Shown piece after piece: positions 1 to 9,409 of a stretch of DNA of 64,000 nucleotides. The DNA comes from AP-15 sp963814865 (GTDB taxonomy: Bacteria; Pseudomonadota; Alphaproteobacteria; ATCC43930; CGMCC-115725). The stretch is from positions 1,240,001 to 1,304,000 of the forward strand of contig CAWFEN010000014.1 in assembly GCA_963814865.1 (NCBI GenBank), in the 5' to 3' direction. A program made the position numbers and the translations under genes. Every line of letters begins with the position of its first letter. Positions within the stretch are counted from its first letter, which is position 1. Under the pieces are notes generated by a model. The model saw only the letters and a program-made list of their open reading frames with translations. It searched no databases and was not told the DNA's origin.

Positions 1-19
1 GCTTGGCCGGTGTTCATAG

Positions 20-69
20 GTTCCGGGCCCGGCCCCGGAGGGCCGTCCCGGAACGACAGCAGACTTTTT
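20..69. other. Stem-loop near the window edge
   Basis: A perfect 8-bp inverted repeat (GTTCCGGG at 20-27 and CCCGGAAC at 47-54) encloses a GC-rich loop. A run of five T follows at 65-69. The T run lies about ten bases beyond the stem, so this is not a textbook intrinsic terminator. It could still end transcription of a plus-strand gene lying off the left edge. Nothing else is recognisable in 1-114. Confidence 0.3.
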
Positions 70-114
70 CCGCAACCTGTTAGAGCGCGCTTACCGGACG
101 TCGTCTGGAAACCT

Positions 115-1329
115 TCAGCGCGCGGCGGGACCGGTGATGGCGGCGTAGACGAGCTGGCGCGACAGGTAGCGGTAATAGAGGCGGCGGTCGGGGGCCTGAG
201 CCAGGAAGACGGCGATCAGGTCTTCGGCCGGGTCGATCCAGAAATAGGTGCCGGTGACGCCGCCCCAGAAATATTCGCCGACCGAGCCCGGCACCGGCGA
301 CATGCCGGGCGCGGTGCGGACGGCAAAGCCGAGGCCGAAGCCGTAGCCCATCTCCGGCACCGGGGCGAGCGCGCCAAACCGGGGCCGCGCGGTCTCGCCA
401 TACGCGCAATCGGGCGGCAGGTGATCCGAGGTCATGTGGCGGACCGTCTTCGGCGACAGCAGCCGTTTGCCGTCGAGCGCGCCGCCGTTCAGCAGCATCT
501 GGCAGAACCGCAGATAGTCCGCCGCGGTCGAGACCAGCCCGCCGCCGCCCGAGGCCCAGCGATGCGGCCGGGTCACGGCGCGCATCGGCGGCCGCACCCC
601 GGTCGCGGCATCGGCCTGGGGCTCGGCGAGGCGGGGTGTCTTCTCGCCCGTCGCCTCGAAGGCGGTGTCGGCCAGGCTCAGCGGCCCGGTGATATGGACG
701 GCGAAGAACTCGGCCAGGCTCCGGCCCGAGACCACCTCGACGACGCGGCCCAGCACGTCGGTCGACATGCTGTATTCCCAGGTGGTGCCGGGCTCGAACA
801 GCAGCGGCAGGCCGGCGAGCTTGCCGACGAGATCGGCGTTGGTCTGGTCCTCGTTCATCAGATCGGCGCCGCGCCACAGCAGCTGCACCGGCGCGTCGCC
901 GAACGCTGCGTAGGTCAGCCCCGAGGTGTGGCGCAGCAGATCCTGCACGGTCATCATGCGCCTTGCGCGCACCCGCTCGACGCCGACCGTGCGCTCCTTG
1001 AATTCCGGCAGATATTCGGCGACCGGGGCCGAGATCTGCAGCCGGCCTTCCTCGGCCAATATCATCGCGGCGACCGAGGTCAAGGGCTTGGTCATCGAGG
1101 CGACGCGGAAGATCGCGTCGAGCGTCATCGGCGCCTGCGCCTCGCGGTCGCGAAAGCCGAAGGCCTCGGCGTAGCCGACCCGCCCGCCGCGGGCGATCAG
1201 CATCACCGCGCCGGGGATCAGCCGGCGCTCGACATCGCCGCGCAGCGTGGCCGAAATGCGCTCCAGCCGCTCCGCCGACAAACCGATTTCGGCCGGGCGC
1301 TCGACCTCCGGCAATCCCAGTGCAGTCAT
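115..1329 (-). CDS. Serine hydrolase of the beta-lactamase/esterase (class C-like) family
   Basis: This 404-residue protein has the penicillin-binding/beta-lactamase fold. The S-x-x-K nucleophile motif is S78-M-T-K81, and the second motif is a YSM at about Y186, in the place of the Y-x-N motif. An HTSG segment follows the conserved DLLRHTSG context near residue 135, which is typical of EstB-like esterases and class C-related hydrolases. There is no clear signal peptide, so a cytoplasmic esterase or amidase is more likely than a secreted beta-lactamase. It lies 54 bp downstream of the flavin reductase gene on the same strand and may share its transcript. The substrate cannot be read from sequence. 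The family call is secure; the reaction is not. Confidence 0.85.
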   Translation of the reverse strand: MTALGLPEVERPAEIGLSAERLERISATLRGDVERRLIPGAVMLIARGGRVGYAEAFGFRDREAQAPMTLDAIFRVASMTKPLTSVAAMILAEEGRLQISAPVAEYLPEFKERTVGVERVRARRMMTVQDLLRHTSGLTYAAFGDAPVQLLWRGADLMNEDQTNADLVGKLAGLPLLFEPGTTWEYSMSTDVLGRVVEVVSGRSLAEFFAVHITGPLSLADTAFEATGEKTPRLAEPQADAATGVRPPMRAVTRPHRWASGGGGLVSTAADYLRFCQMLLNGGALDGKRLLSPKTVRHMTSDHLPPDCAYGETARPRFGALAPVPEMGYGFGLGFAVRTAPGMSPVPGSVGEYFWGGVTGTYFWIDPAEDLIAVFLAQAPDRRLYYRYLSRQLVYAAITGPAAR

Positions 1330-1383
1330 CTCTCGTCTCCGTTGGACAAGTAGTCTGGTCGAGGCTCGCGGCGGCCGAAATCC

Positions 1384-2325
1384 CTACAGATCAAGATCGA
1401 GGACCGGCGTCTTGGCACGGGAGCAGCAAATCAGCACGTAGCGCCCGCGGTCTTTCTCCGCGAGGATCTGGTCGCGATGCTCGGGCTCGCCGGCGAGATA
1501 AGGGGTCAGGCAGGTCCCGCAATAGCCGAGCTCGCACGAGGTCCGGACCGCGACCCCGTGACGGCGCAGCACGACGGCGATCGTCTCACCGGCCGGGATG
1601 TCGTATTCGCCGCCGCTTCTGGCGAGCCTGACCCGGAACGGGCGGTCCTCGCCGAAATCCACATCCGACGGCCCGGTGAAATATTCGCAATGCACGGTTT
1701 CCGCCGGCCAGTCACCGGCTGCCGCCGCCACCGCCGCCATCAGCCCGGCGGGACCGCAATAATAAAGATGCGTGCCGGGCGGCGGGTCGCGCAGCGCCGC
1801 GGCGATGTCGAGGCCACGTGCGGGATCGCCGCCATCATGGTGAAACCGGACATGCCCCTGGGCGGCCAGCAGCTCGAGCTCGTCGCGGAATGCGGTCGTC
1901 TCCGGCGAGCGCGTGCAGTAATGCAGCAGAAACTCGGCGCGGCGGCGGCGCAATTCGGCGATCATCGCCATGATCGGGGTGATGCCGATGCCGCCCGCCA
2001 ACAGCAGGTGCCGCTCGGCGGCATGGTCGAGCGGGAAATTGTTGCGCGGCATCGACGCCTCGACGAGATCGCCGGCCCGCAGCTTGTCGTACAATCGGCG
2101 CGAGACGCCTTCCTTCCCGCTCTCGCACAAGACCGCGATGCAATAGCGGCGGCGCTCGGCCGGATCGTTCCACAGTGAATAATCGCGCACCGGACCGCCA
2201 TCGAGCCGCACGCCGATATGCGCACCCGCCTCGAAGCGGGGCAGGTCGCGCCCGCCCGGATCGACAAGCTCATAGCCGTTGACGGCTTCGGCGAGATAGG
2301 TGATCGAACGCACGCGCAGCAGCAT
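1384..2325 (-). CDS. Flavin/2Fe-2S oxidoreductase of the phthalate dioxygenase reductase (VanB-like) family
   Basis: This 313-residue electron-transfer protein has an N-terminal flavin-binding barrel (RDYSLWND motif), a central NAD(P)-binding domain (LLAGGIGITPIMAM) and a C-terminal plant-type [2Fe-2S] ferredoxin domain. The cluster cysteines are C264-x4-C269-x2-C272 and a distal cysteine at about C301. Such proteins pass electrons from NAD(P)H to a Rieske oxygenase, for example in vanillate or phthalate demethylation. No oxygenase component is adjacent, so its partner is unknown. The start at 2325 is chosen because GGAGG lies 7 bases upstream. The frame is open to 2466, but that extra N-terminus is low-complexity and not family-like. 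Confidence 0.88.
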   Translation of the reverse strand: MLLRVRSITYLAEAVNGYELVDPGGRDLPRFEAGAHIGVRLDGGPVRDYSLWNDPAERRRYCIAVLCESGKEGVSRRLYDKLRAGDLVEASMPRNNFPLDHAAERHLLLAGGIGITPIMAMIAELRRRRAEFLLHYCTRSPETTAFRDELELLAAQGHVRFHHDGGDPARGLDIAAALRDPPPGTHLYYCGPAGLMAAVAAAAGDWPAETVHCEYFTGPSDVDFGEDRPFRVRLARSGGEYDIPAGETIAVVLRRHGVAVRTSCELGYCGTCLTPYLAGEPEHRDQILAEKDRGRYVLICCSRAKTPVLDLDL

Positions 2326-2635
2326 GATACGGCCTCCGAGCCCGACTATGCCCGCGCCGCTCGCCGAGCGCACCCCTCGATGTTGCGGGCCGCATCGCGC
2401 ACGATCGACGGCGCATCGGCCGAGCCCGGCCGGGTCCCCCGGGAGTGCCTGCGCCGACCACCGCAAGGCGCATTCTGGTTCCCGCGGAGGGGAGCGGGCG
2501 GGGAGGCATGGGCCCCGCCTCCCCCGCCGACCCCCTGGGCCGGCCGCCAGGGTAACCCGGGATCCCGCGGCCTATACCCAAGCTCGTAGCGTCGATGACT
2601 ATAGCGGATTTCGTCGGCCATGTTGATCTACTGAA
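2326..2635. other. Non-coding gap upstream of the reductase gene
   Basis: This stretch of 310 bases between the reductase start and the treY stop holds no ORF I can match to a family. It is very GC-rich. It should contain the reductase promoter and the end of the trehalose transcript, but I see no clear promoter boxes and no terminator. Confidence 0.4.
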
Positions 2636-5407
2636 TCAGCCCGGGCTGGCGTCGGTGTCGTCGAACAGCACACAGACCGGGAAATCGGCAAAAAGCACGG
2701 CGGCGGCGACGCGCTCCTGGCGGCCGAGGCAGAGCCCGGTGAACACGTTGCGCCAGGCGCCCTCGGGCGGCAGCGGCAGCTCGGCCGTTCCCCAATCGAT
2801 GCCCGCATCGCCCCGGCAGAGCCGCCAGAGCAGGCGCGGCACGGCGACGACGATCCGCTCGCCGCCATGACTGCGGGCAAAGGCGCAAAGATGGCGGCCT
2901 TGTCCGCCGGCGGCTTCGATCGGCTGATAATCGCCGGCGGCGAACAGATCCGGATGATCCCGCCGCAGGGTCAGCAAGCGGTGGGTCACGAACAGCTTTT
3001 CGCGCCCGTCCTGCCAATCCCGGGCGAGCTCGACGGCGCGACGGCCGGCGATCTCGTTCAGCAGCGCGCGCCGCGTGTCCCAATCGATCGGCCGGCGATT
3101 GTCGGGATCGACCAGGCTGAAATCCCACAACTCGCCGCCCTGGTAGGTATCCGGCACCCCCGGCACGGTCAGCTTCAAGACGAGCTGGGCGAGCGAGGTA
3201 ATGGCAGCCGGCCGCTCGAGCCGGGCGACGAAAGCCGCGAACTCGGCGAGGAACGGGTTTGGCCGCGTCGCGTCGAGCGCACCGCGGACAAAATGCTGCA
3301 ATGCCGCCTCGTAATCAGGATCGGGATTGCTCCAGCTGGTTTGCAGCTTCGCTTCGCGCGCGGCCTTGATCATGTATGCGTCGAGACGCTCGCCGAGGTT
3401 CTTGACCCCGGCCTGATCGTCGGCCGCCAATCCCGGCGGCCAGGCCCCGAGCAGCGCCTGGTAGAACAGATATTCGACATTGCGATTGGGGACGGTCTCG
3501 CCGTCGACCTCCGACCGGCGCGACCGGTTGAGACGAAGCCATTGAAATGCCCGCCGGCCCCATTCCTGCGGCATTTCCGACAACAGCGCCAGGCGGGCGC
3601 GGCCGTCTTCGCCGCGCTTGGTGTCGTGCGTCGCCGTCGTCACCATGGCGCGCGGCCAATGGCGCAGCCGGTCCTGGGTCAGATGGTGGAAGGCTGCGAC
3701 CGACATGCCGAAGCGCCGCGGATCGCCGCCCACCTCGTTCAGCGCCAGCAGCCGGACATGACGGTAGAAGGCAGTGTCCTCGGCCGCCTTCGCCATGACC
3801 GGCCCGGTCACCTGCTGAAAATGCATGGCCGCGCGCCAGGCAATATCGGCTGTCGCGCCCGGCGGCGCTGCCGACGCCGCGTCGCCGGTCACGACGCCCC
3901 GCAGAAAATCGAAAATGCTGACGTCGGCGCCGCGCCACCGCCGCTGCGCCTGCGCCAGCGCCCATTCGATATAGCGCCGGTCGTCGACGCTCGCACCGGC
4001 GCGCGAGACATAGGTGCGATAGACCGGGAACGCGGCGATCACCTCCTCGAGCGCCGCCAGCATGCCGTTCAAGGTAAAATCGCGGGTGCGCCAGGCGCGC
4101 ATCGAGAGGTTGTGAAACTCGCGGGCCAGCACGTTCAATTCGCTGGCGAGATTCACCTGCATGATGCGTTTTTTGCAGGCGTAGAGAATGTCGTCGTAGT
4201 TCAGCCCACGTCCGGCGAACCGGCGATAGAGGCGGTCCATCCCGGCCTCGCCGGCGGGATCGACGAAGATCGCCAGCACCTGATTGACGAAATCGTAGCC
4301 GGTGGTTCCGGCAACCGGCAAATCCGGCAATATCTCGTAACGCGCCAGGATCTTCTCGACGATGACGTAAAGCGGCTCGCATGACGGCCGCTGCAGGCGC
4401 TCGCAATATTGACGCGGGTCGAACAGCCCGTCGATGTGATCGATGCGCAGCCCCTGCACCGCGCCGCGCTGCACCAGATCGAAGATCAGCCGGTGCGTTT
4501 CCTCGAACAGCGCGGGCAGCTCCATGCGCAGCGCGGCGAGGTCGTTGATGTTGAAAAAGCGGCGGTAGTTGATCTCTTCCGCCGCGACGCGCCAATAGGC
4601 GGCCCGATAGGCCTGCGTTTCGAGCAGCCGGTGCAGCCGGCGAAAGCCTGCCGGTTTGCCTGGCCGTCCCGCGAAATGTTCGAGCGCGGCGGCGAGCGCG
4701 GCGGCGACCGCCGGTTCGCGCGCCGCCTCGGCGAGCCCGCGCGCGAGCTTGCCCGCGCGCTCGCGCGCCGCGGCCGCAGGCCGGCTTCCAATTGCCGCAA
4801 AGTCGGCAGCAAACCCGGCGAGCGCTTCCCCGCCGGCGGCGAGGATCGTCGCATAGGAGAACGGCGAGATCGGAAAGCGATGATCGAAATACCAGGCGCT
4901 GAAGCTTCCCTCGTCGGGGTCGAAGCGCAAGGCGATCTCGCCCCGCTCGAGGATGACACCGTATTGCTCGCCGAGCACCGGGAGGAGCACCCGGCCTTCG
5001 AGATCGGCGCGCAGGGGATGCCAATTGATATCGAAATAGGCGGCGAACGGCGATGCTTCGCCCCAGGTCAGGACGTCGAGCCACCACGGGTTGTCGGCGC
5101 CGATGCCCATGTGGTTCGGCACGAAATCGATGATCAGCCCCATCCCGTGCGCGTGCAGCGCGTCGATCAGCGCAGCGAAATCGTCCTCGCCGCCGATCTC
5201 GGGATTGAGGCGGTTGTGGTCGGTAATGTCGTAGCCATGGGTCGAACCGGGACGCGCCTGGGTAATCGGCGAGGCATAGAGATGACTGACCCCGAGAGCG
5301 GCGAGATAGGGCACCAGCCCGGCTGCGTCGCAAAAGGTGAAGCCGGCATGGAACTGCAGCCGATAGGTCGCGCCGATCGACCTGACGCGATCGGGCAGCC
5401 CGGTCAT
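2636..5407 (-). CDS. treY: Maltooligosyltrehalose synthase (TreY)
   Basis: The enzyme turns the reducing-end alpha-1,4 bond of maltooligosaccharides into an alpha,alpha-1,1 bond, giving maltooligosyltrehalose for TreZ. The 923-residue GH13 protein opens with the typical TYRLQFHAGFTF segment. It shows region I DFVPNHMG, the nucleophile motif GLRIDHIDG, a VEKIL acid segment and THDTKRGED. The length is normal for TreY. The start is set by an ATGA overlap with the malQ stop (5404-5407), which points to translational coupling. The frame stays open further upstream, but that part overlaps malQ and is a shadow. It is the last gene of the nine-gene trehalose/glucan cluster. Confidence 0.95.
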   Translation of the reverse strand: MTGLPDRVRSIGATYRLQFHAGFTFCDAAGLVPYLAALGVSHLYASPITQARPGSTHGYDITDHNRLNPEIGGEDDFAALIDALHAHGMGLIIDFVPNHMGIGADNPWWLDVLTWGEASPFAAYFDINWHPLRADLEGRVLLPVLGEQYGVILERGEIALRFDPDEGSFSAWYFDHRFPISPFSYATILAAGGEALAGFAADFAAIGSRPAAAARERAGKLARGLAEAAREPAVAAALAAALEHFAGRPGKPAGFRRLHRLLETQAYRAAYWRVAAEEINYRRFFNINDLAALRMELPALFEETHRLIFDLVQRGAVQGLRIDHIDGLFDPRQYCERLQRPSCEPLYVIVEKILARYEILPDLPVAGTTGYDFVNQVLAIFVDPAGEAGMDRLYRRFAGRGLNYDDILYACKKRIMQVNLASELNVLAREFHNLSMRAWRTRDFTLNGMLAALEEVIAAFPVYRTYVSRAGASVDDRRYIEWALAQAQRRWRGADVSIFDFLRGVVTGDAASAAPPGATADIAWRAAMHFQQVTGPVMAKAAEDTAFYRHVRLLALNEVGGDPRRFGMSVAAFHHLTQDRLRHWPRAMVTTATHDTKRGEDGRARLALLSEMPQEWGRRAFQWLRLNRSRRSEVDGETVPNRNVEYLFYQALLGAWPPGLAADDQAGVKNLGERLDAYMIKAAREAKLQTSWSNPDPDYEAALQHFVRGALDATRPNPFLAEFAAFVARLERPAAITSLAQLVLKLTVPGVPDTYQGGELWDFSLVDPDNRRPIDWDTRRALLNEIAGRRAVELARDWQDGREKLFVTHRLLTLRRDHPDLFAAGDYQPIEAAGGQGRHLCAFARSHGGERIVVAVPRLLWRLCRGDAGIDWGTAELPLPPEGAWRNVFTGLCLGRQERVAAAVLFADFPVCVLFDDTDASPG

Positions 5408-7587
5408 TCCGCAGCCCGGCGCCGCCGCGCCTCGTTGATCAGCGCCGCGATCCGGCGCAGTTCGGCGCCAGCGACAATCTCCTCGATCGACGGCGCCAAG
5501 CGGCGGCGCCAGTTCGGATGCGCGTCGGTGGTGCCCGGCAGGTTCGCCTGCTCGCTCTCGCCGACGACATCCTCGAGCTGGACCAGCATCAGGCGCGCGC
5601 GCGACCGGGCGAGATAAGTGAGGATCGCATCGCCGAGCTCGGGCGAATAGACCGGCTCTCCGGTCGCCGGCAGGAACTCGCCGAACCGCCCGGCGGCGAG
5701 CAGCCCTTCGCCGGCCAGCGCTTCGAGCAGGAGGCGGCGGTCGCGGCGCCGCTCCACCGCTTCGGCTTCCTCCGCCTGCGGATCGGGATAGAGGCCGAGA
5801 CGACGGCGCCAGGCGATGTCGCGGCCGAGCCAGAAGCCTTTCAGGGTCGCGATGTCGTGGGTGGCCGCCGAGGCGGCGGCGAGCGGCGGGTATTCCGCGG
5901 GCGGCACAAAGCCGCCTCCCGGCCGCCGCTCGAAGATCGCGACCCGGTAGGACAGGATCTCGGCGGCGCGCATCCGCTCGCGAAAACCCTCCGGCACCGT
6001 GCCGAGATCTTCGCCGACCACGGCACAGCCTTGGCGGCGGCTTTCGAGCGCCACCAGCCGGAGAAGGTCGTCGAACGGATAGTTGACATAAGAGCCGGCC
6101 GTCGCCGCCATCCCGTTCGGGATCCAGTAAAGCCGGTTGAGCGACATGACGTGGTCGATCCGCAGGATCCCGGCATGGCGCATATTGGCGCGCAGCGACG
6201 CGACAAAAGGCATATAGGCCTGCCGCCGGAGGACCAGCGGGTTGGCCGGCGCCAGGCCCCAATTCTGCCCGGCCCGGCTGAGCGCATCGGGCGGCGCGCC
6301 GATCGAGGCGAGGGGCGCGATCAGCTCCTGATCGGCCCAGGCTTCCGCTCCGTTCGGGTCAGCGCCGACCGCGAGATCGCGATAAAGCCCGATCGCCAGG
6401 CCGGCGTCGCGACCGGCCGCCGCGGCGGCCGCCAACTGCCGGTCGGCTTCCCATTGCAGATATTGGAAAAACTCGACGCGGTCGTGGTGCGCGGCGGCAA
6501 ATTCGGCGACCGCGGGCGAGCGCGGGTCGCGCAGCGGCGCGGGCCAGCTCCGCCACGAAAAACCGCGTCGCTCGCGGCAAAAATGCTCGTGCAGCGTCTC
6601 GAAGACGGCGAAATCGCGGAGCGATCGGCCGCCCTTTTGCTGAAACTCGCGAAACGAGCGTCCGCGCGCCGTCTGTGCGCTTTCGTTTTCGCCGAGATCG
6701 ACCGCCTGGAAATGGCGGCACTGCGCCTCCAGCACCACCCGCTTGCAGGCGGCGGCGGCGCCGTAATCGAGGGCTTCGGCGGAACGCGCCGCCCATCGCG
6801 TCGCCCCGAACCACTCTCCCCGGATCAGCGCCTGCACCGTCTCATCTTCGGCAAAGCCCGGCGTCGCCGTGGCGTCGATGTAGAGATGGTTGACCCAGGA
6901 ACGGCTCGACGGCGAATAAGGGCTGAGATGCCTCGGCTCGGCGGCGAACAGGGCGTGGAGCGGGTTGACGCCGAGCGCGGCGGCGCCGCAGGCTCCAGCG
7001 GCGCGGGCGATCGTCGCCAAATCGGTGAAATCGCCCATTCCCCAATTTCCGTTGCTGCGCAGGCCATAGAGCTGGCAGGTCAGACCCCAGCTGCGCGCGT
7101 CGGCGGCGAGCGCCGCCGGCAGATGACATTGGGCCGGCGCGACGATCAGGCTCAATTGCGCGCCGATCCCGCCGGCCTCGAGATCGAGCTGGTGATAACC
7201 GAGCGGCAATCCCGGCGGCAGCGGCAGGGCGATGTGCTTGTCGCCGTGTTCGCCGGCCACCGCCAGCCGGCCCGAGAGCCGCTCCCCGGCTTCGAGGCGG
7301 CAGGTCCACGCGATTTCCCGCGTGCGCGCGGGAAGCCGCAGCACCAGCTCGGGCCGCGCCGCCTCGGCATGCAGGAGATGCACCGGGCCGAGGCCCAGCG
7401 GCTCCGCCCGGTCGCGCTCGGCGAGTTCGTGCTCGGCGAGCGCCGGGTCGGAGGAGAGGCCGAAGGCGGCGACCAGCGCCGACAGCGTCTCGTCCGATGC
7501 CTCGCGGGTTTGACCCAGCGCATCCGTGTAACGGGCCTCGATGCCGATCCGGCCGGCGAGGCGCAATAACGCGGCGCGCCCGCTCAT
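5404..7587 (-). CDS. malQ: 4-alpha-glucanotransferase (amylomaltase)
   Basis: MalQ transfers maltosyl and longer glucan segments between alpha-1,4-glucans. Here it probably reshapes the short oligosaccharides used and left by TreY/TreZ and GlgX. The 727-residue protein carries the GH77 motifs LRIDHVMSLNRLYWIP (nucleophile Asp), VGEDLGTVPEGF (acid/base Glu) and AATHDIATLKGFW (third Asp). An extra N-terminal domain of about 200 residues is typical of the E. coli-type long MalQ. The start at 7587 lies one base past the treZ stop (7589-7591), and the stop overlaps the treY start by 4 nt. The frame is open upstream to 8376, but that part overlaps treZ and has no family similarity. Confidence 0.94.
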   Translation of the reverse strand: MSGRAALLRLAGRIGIEARYTDALGQTREASDETLSALVAAFGLSSDPALAEHELAERDRAEPLGLGPVHLLHAEAARPELVLRLPARTREIAWTCRLEAGERLSGRLAVAGEHGDKHIALPLPPGLPLGYHQLDLEAGGIGAQLSLIVAPAQCHLPAALAADARSWGLTCQLYGLRSNGNWGMGDFTDLATIARAAGACGAAALGVNPLHALFAAEPRHLSPYSPSSRSWVNHLYIDATATPGFAEDETVQALIRGEWFGATRWAARSAEALDYGAAAACKRVVLEAQCRHFQAVDLGENESAQTARGRSFREFQQKGGRSLRDFAVFETLHEHFCRERRGFSWRSWPAPLRDPRSPAVAEFAAAHHDRVEFFQYLQWEADRQLAAAAAAGRDAGLAIGLYRDLAVGADPNGAEAWADQELIAPLASIGAPPDALSRAGQNWGLAPANPLVLRRQAYMPFVASLRANMRHAGILRIDHVMSLNRLYWIPNGMAATAGSYVNYPFDDLLRLVALESRRQGCAVVGEDLGTVPEGFRERMRAAEILSYRVAIFERRPGGGFVPPAEYPPLAAASAATHDIATLKGFWLGRDIAWRRRLGLYPDPQAEEAEAVERRRDRRLLLEALAGEGLLAAGRFGEFLPATGEPVYSPELGDAILTYLARSRARLMLVQLEDVVGESEQANLPGTTDAHPNWRRRLAPSIEEIVAGAELRRIAALINEARRRRAAE

Positions 7588-7588
7588 C

Positions 7589-9409
7589 CTACGGCCCTGC
7601 CGGAGGCAGCAGAAAGAAGGCCGCGCTCTGCGGCGCGAGCGGCGGTGTGCCGGGCTCGGCCGACGAATAGAGCATCCGCCCTTCACCCGCGTCGATCGGA
7701 GCCGATACGGCTGCGGCATCGAAATTCGCCAGAAGCCGCAACCGCGAGCGATCGCCGAGCCGCCACTCGACTTCGACCGCCTTTGGCCCGAGCACGCGAA
7801 AGCTGCCGGCGCAGGGCGGGATATGGCCGAGCCGCGGCACGACCTCGCGCGCCCGGATGTCGAGCAGCCGGCGATAGCGGGCGAGCCAGCGCGCATGATC
7901 CGCCCGAAGCGGTTCGCTCCAGTCGAGCTGCGACATCGTGGAGGTCGCTTCCGCCGTCGGATCGGGTATCCGCTCGCGCGCGGCCTCGTCGCGGAACTCG
8001 GCAAAATCGGCGAATTCGCGCCGCCGCCCTTCGCGCACCGCCTCGACCAGGCCCGGCTCGAAATCGCAGAAAAAGGCGAAGGGCCGCCGGCTCGCCCATT
8101 CCTCGCCCATGAACAGCAGCGGGATCTGCGGCGACAGCAGCACGATCGCGACGCCGGCATGCAGCGCCGGTTCGCTCGCCCGCGCCGCAAGCCGCGTGCC
8201 GAACGGGTGGTTGCCGACCTGGTCGTGGTTTTGCAAAAAGGCGACGAACGCCGTCGCCGGCAGCTCGGCGGACGGCTCGCCGCGCGACTTTCCGCCGCGA
8301 AACAGCGACGGCTCGCCCTGATAGGCGAACCCTTCGGCCAAGGCGCGGCCGAGATGCCGGGCCGGGTCGATCGCATAATCGCCGTAAAAGCCCGCTGTCT
8401 CGCCGGTGATCAGCCCTTCTAGCGCGTGGTGCAGATCATCGTTCCATTGCGCGCTGAAACGCCCGATCCGGCCGCCCTGCCGCGCCAGGCGCCGGGCCTC
8501 GTTGCGGTCGTTTTCGAGGACGAGATGAATTTCGCGATCGGGGATATGCCGGCGCACGGTTTCGCCGATCTCGTCGACGATGTCGGGCACGGTCTCGTCG
8601 ATAATGGCGTGGACGGCATCGAGCCGCAGCCCGTCGAACTGGAACTCCTCGAGCCAATAGAGCGCATTATGGATAAAGAAATCGCGCACCGGCCGGCTGT
8701 GCGGCCCGGAGAAATCGATCGCGGCGCCCCATGGCGTATGGCGTTGCCCGGTAAAGAAATCGGGCGCGATTGCCGGCAGATAATTACCCTCGGGGCCGAA
8801 ATGATTGTAGACGACATCGAGCAGCACGGCGAGGCCGCGGGCATGGCAGGCCTCGATCAGCGCCTTCAAGGCTTCCGGCCGGCCGTAGCGCGACGACGGG
8901 GCGTAGAGAAAGGTGCCGTCGTACCCCCAGTTGCGGGCGCCCGGAAATTCGGCCACCGGCATCAGTTCGACCGCGGTCGCGCCGAGGCGGCATAAATGAT
9001 CGAGATGGCGGGCCGCTCCGGCGAAATCCCCGGTTTCCGAAAAACTGCCGAGATGCAGCTCGTAAAGGACGATTTCCTCCCATCGCCGCCCGCGCCAGCC
9101 GAAATCGCTCCAGCCATAGGCTTGCGGATCGACGACCTCGCTGGGTCCGTGCACCCCTTCGGGCTGACGGCGCGAGGCGGGATCGGGAACAGCACTGCCA
9201 TCCACGAGATAGCGATAGCGCGTGCCGGGAGCGGCGAGCGCCGTCGTCAGCGCGAACCAGCCTTCGCCCTCGCCCGCCATCGGGACGACGGCCGGACTTG
9301 CCCCTTCGAGCTGCAGCGACACCGCCTGCGCGCGCGGCGCCCACAGGCGAAAGCGGACGCCGCCGGCTCCGGGCTCGGCCCCGAACGGAAGCTCATGGCG
9401 GCGGTGCAT
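7589..9409 (-). CDS. treZ: Maltooligosyltrehalose trehalohydrolase (TreZ)
   Basis: TreZ releases free trehalose from maltooligosyltrehalose made by TreY. The 606-residue GH13 protein begins with an E-set/CBM48-like domain (RFRLWAPRAQAVSL). It then has region I LDVVYNHFGPEGNYL, nucleophile motif GLRLDAVHAI, acid segment LVLENDRNEA and FLQNHDQVGN. These are the normal TreZ signatures. The start MHRRHELPFG at 9409 overlaps the end of glgX by 17 nt. The upstream open frame to 9703 lies inside glgX and is a shadow. It is tightly coupled to malQ downstream. Confidence 0.95.
   Translation of the reverse strand: MHRRHELPFGAEPGAGGVRFRLWAPRAQAVSLQLEGASPAVVPMAGEGEGWFALTTALAAPGTRYRYLVDGSAVPDPASRRQPEGVHGPSEVVDPQAYGWSDFGWRGRRWEEIVLYELHLGSFSETGDFAGAARHLDHLCRLGATAVELMPVAEFPGARNWGYDGTFLYAPSSRYGRPEALKALIEACHARGLAVLLDVVYNHFGPEGNYLPAIAPDFFTGQRHTPWGAAIDFSGPHSRPVRDFFIHNALYWLEEFQFDGLRLDAVHAIIDETVPDIVDEIGETVRRHIPDREIHLVLENDRNEARRLARQGGRIGRFSAQWNDDLHHALEGLITGETAGFYGDYAIDPARHLGRALAEGFAYQGEPSLFRGGKSRGEPSAELPATAFVAFLQNHDQVGNHPFGTRLAARASEPALHAGVAIVLLSPQIPLLFMGEEWASRRPFAFFCDFEPGLVEAVREGRRREFADFAEFRDEAARERIPDPTAEATSTMSQLDWSEPLRADHARWLARYRRLLDIRAREVVPRLGHIPPCAGSFRVLGPKAVEVEWRLGDRSRLRLLANFDAAAVSAPIDAGEGRMLYSSAEPGTPPLAPQSAAFFLLPPAGP

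Noticed and set aside
2867..4384. 505-codon plus-strand frame opposite treY
   Set aside because: Shadow of treY with no recognisable domain.
5518..7569. 683-codon plus-strand frame opposite malQ
   Set aside because: Shadow of malQ; no motifs, and malQ has a full set of catalytic residues.
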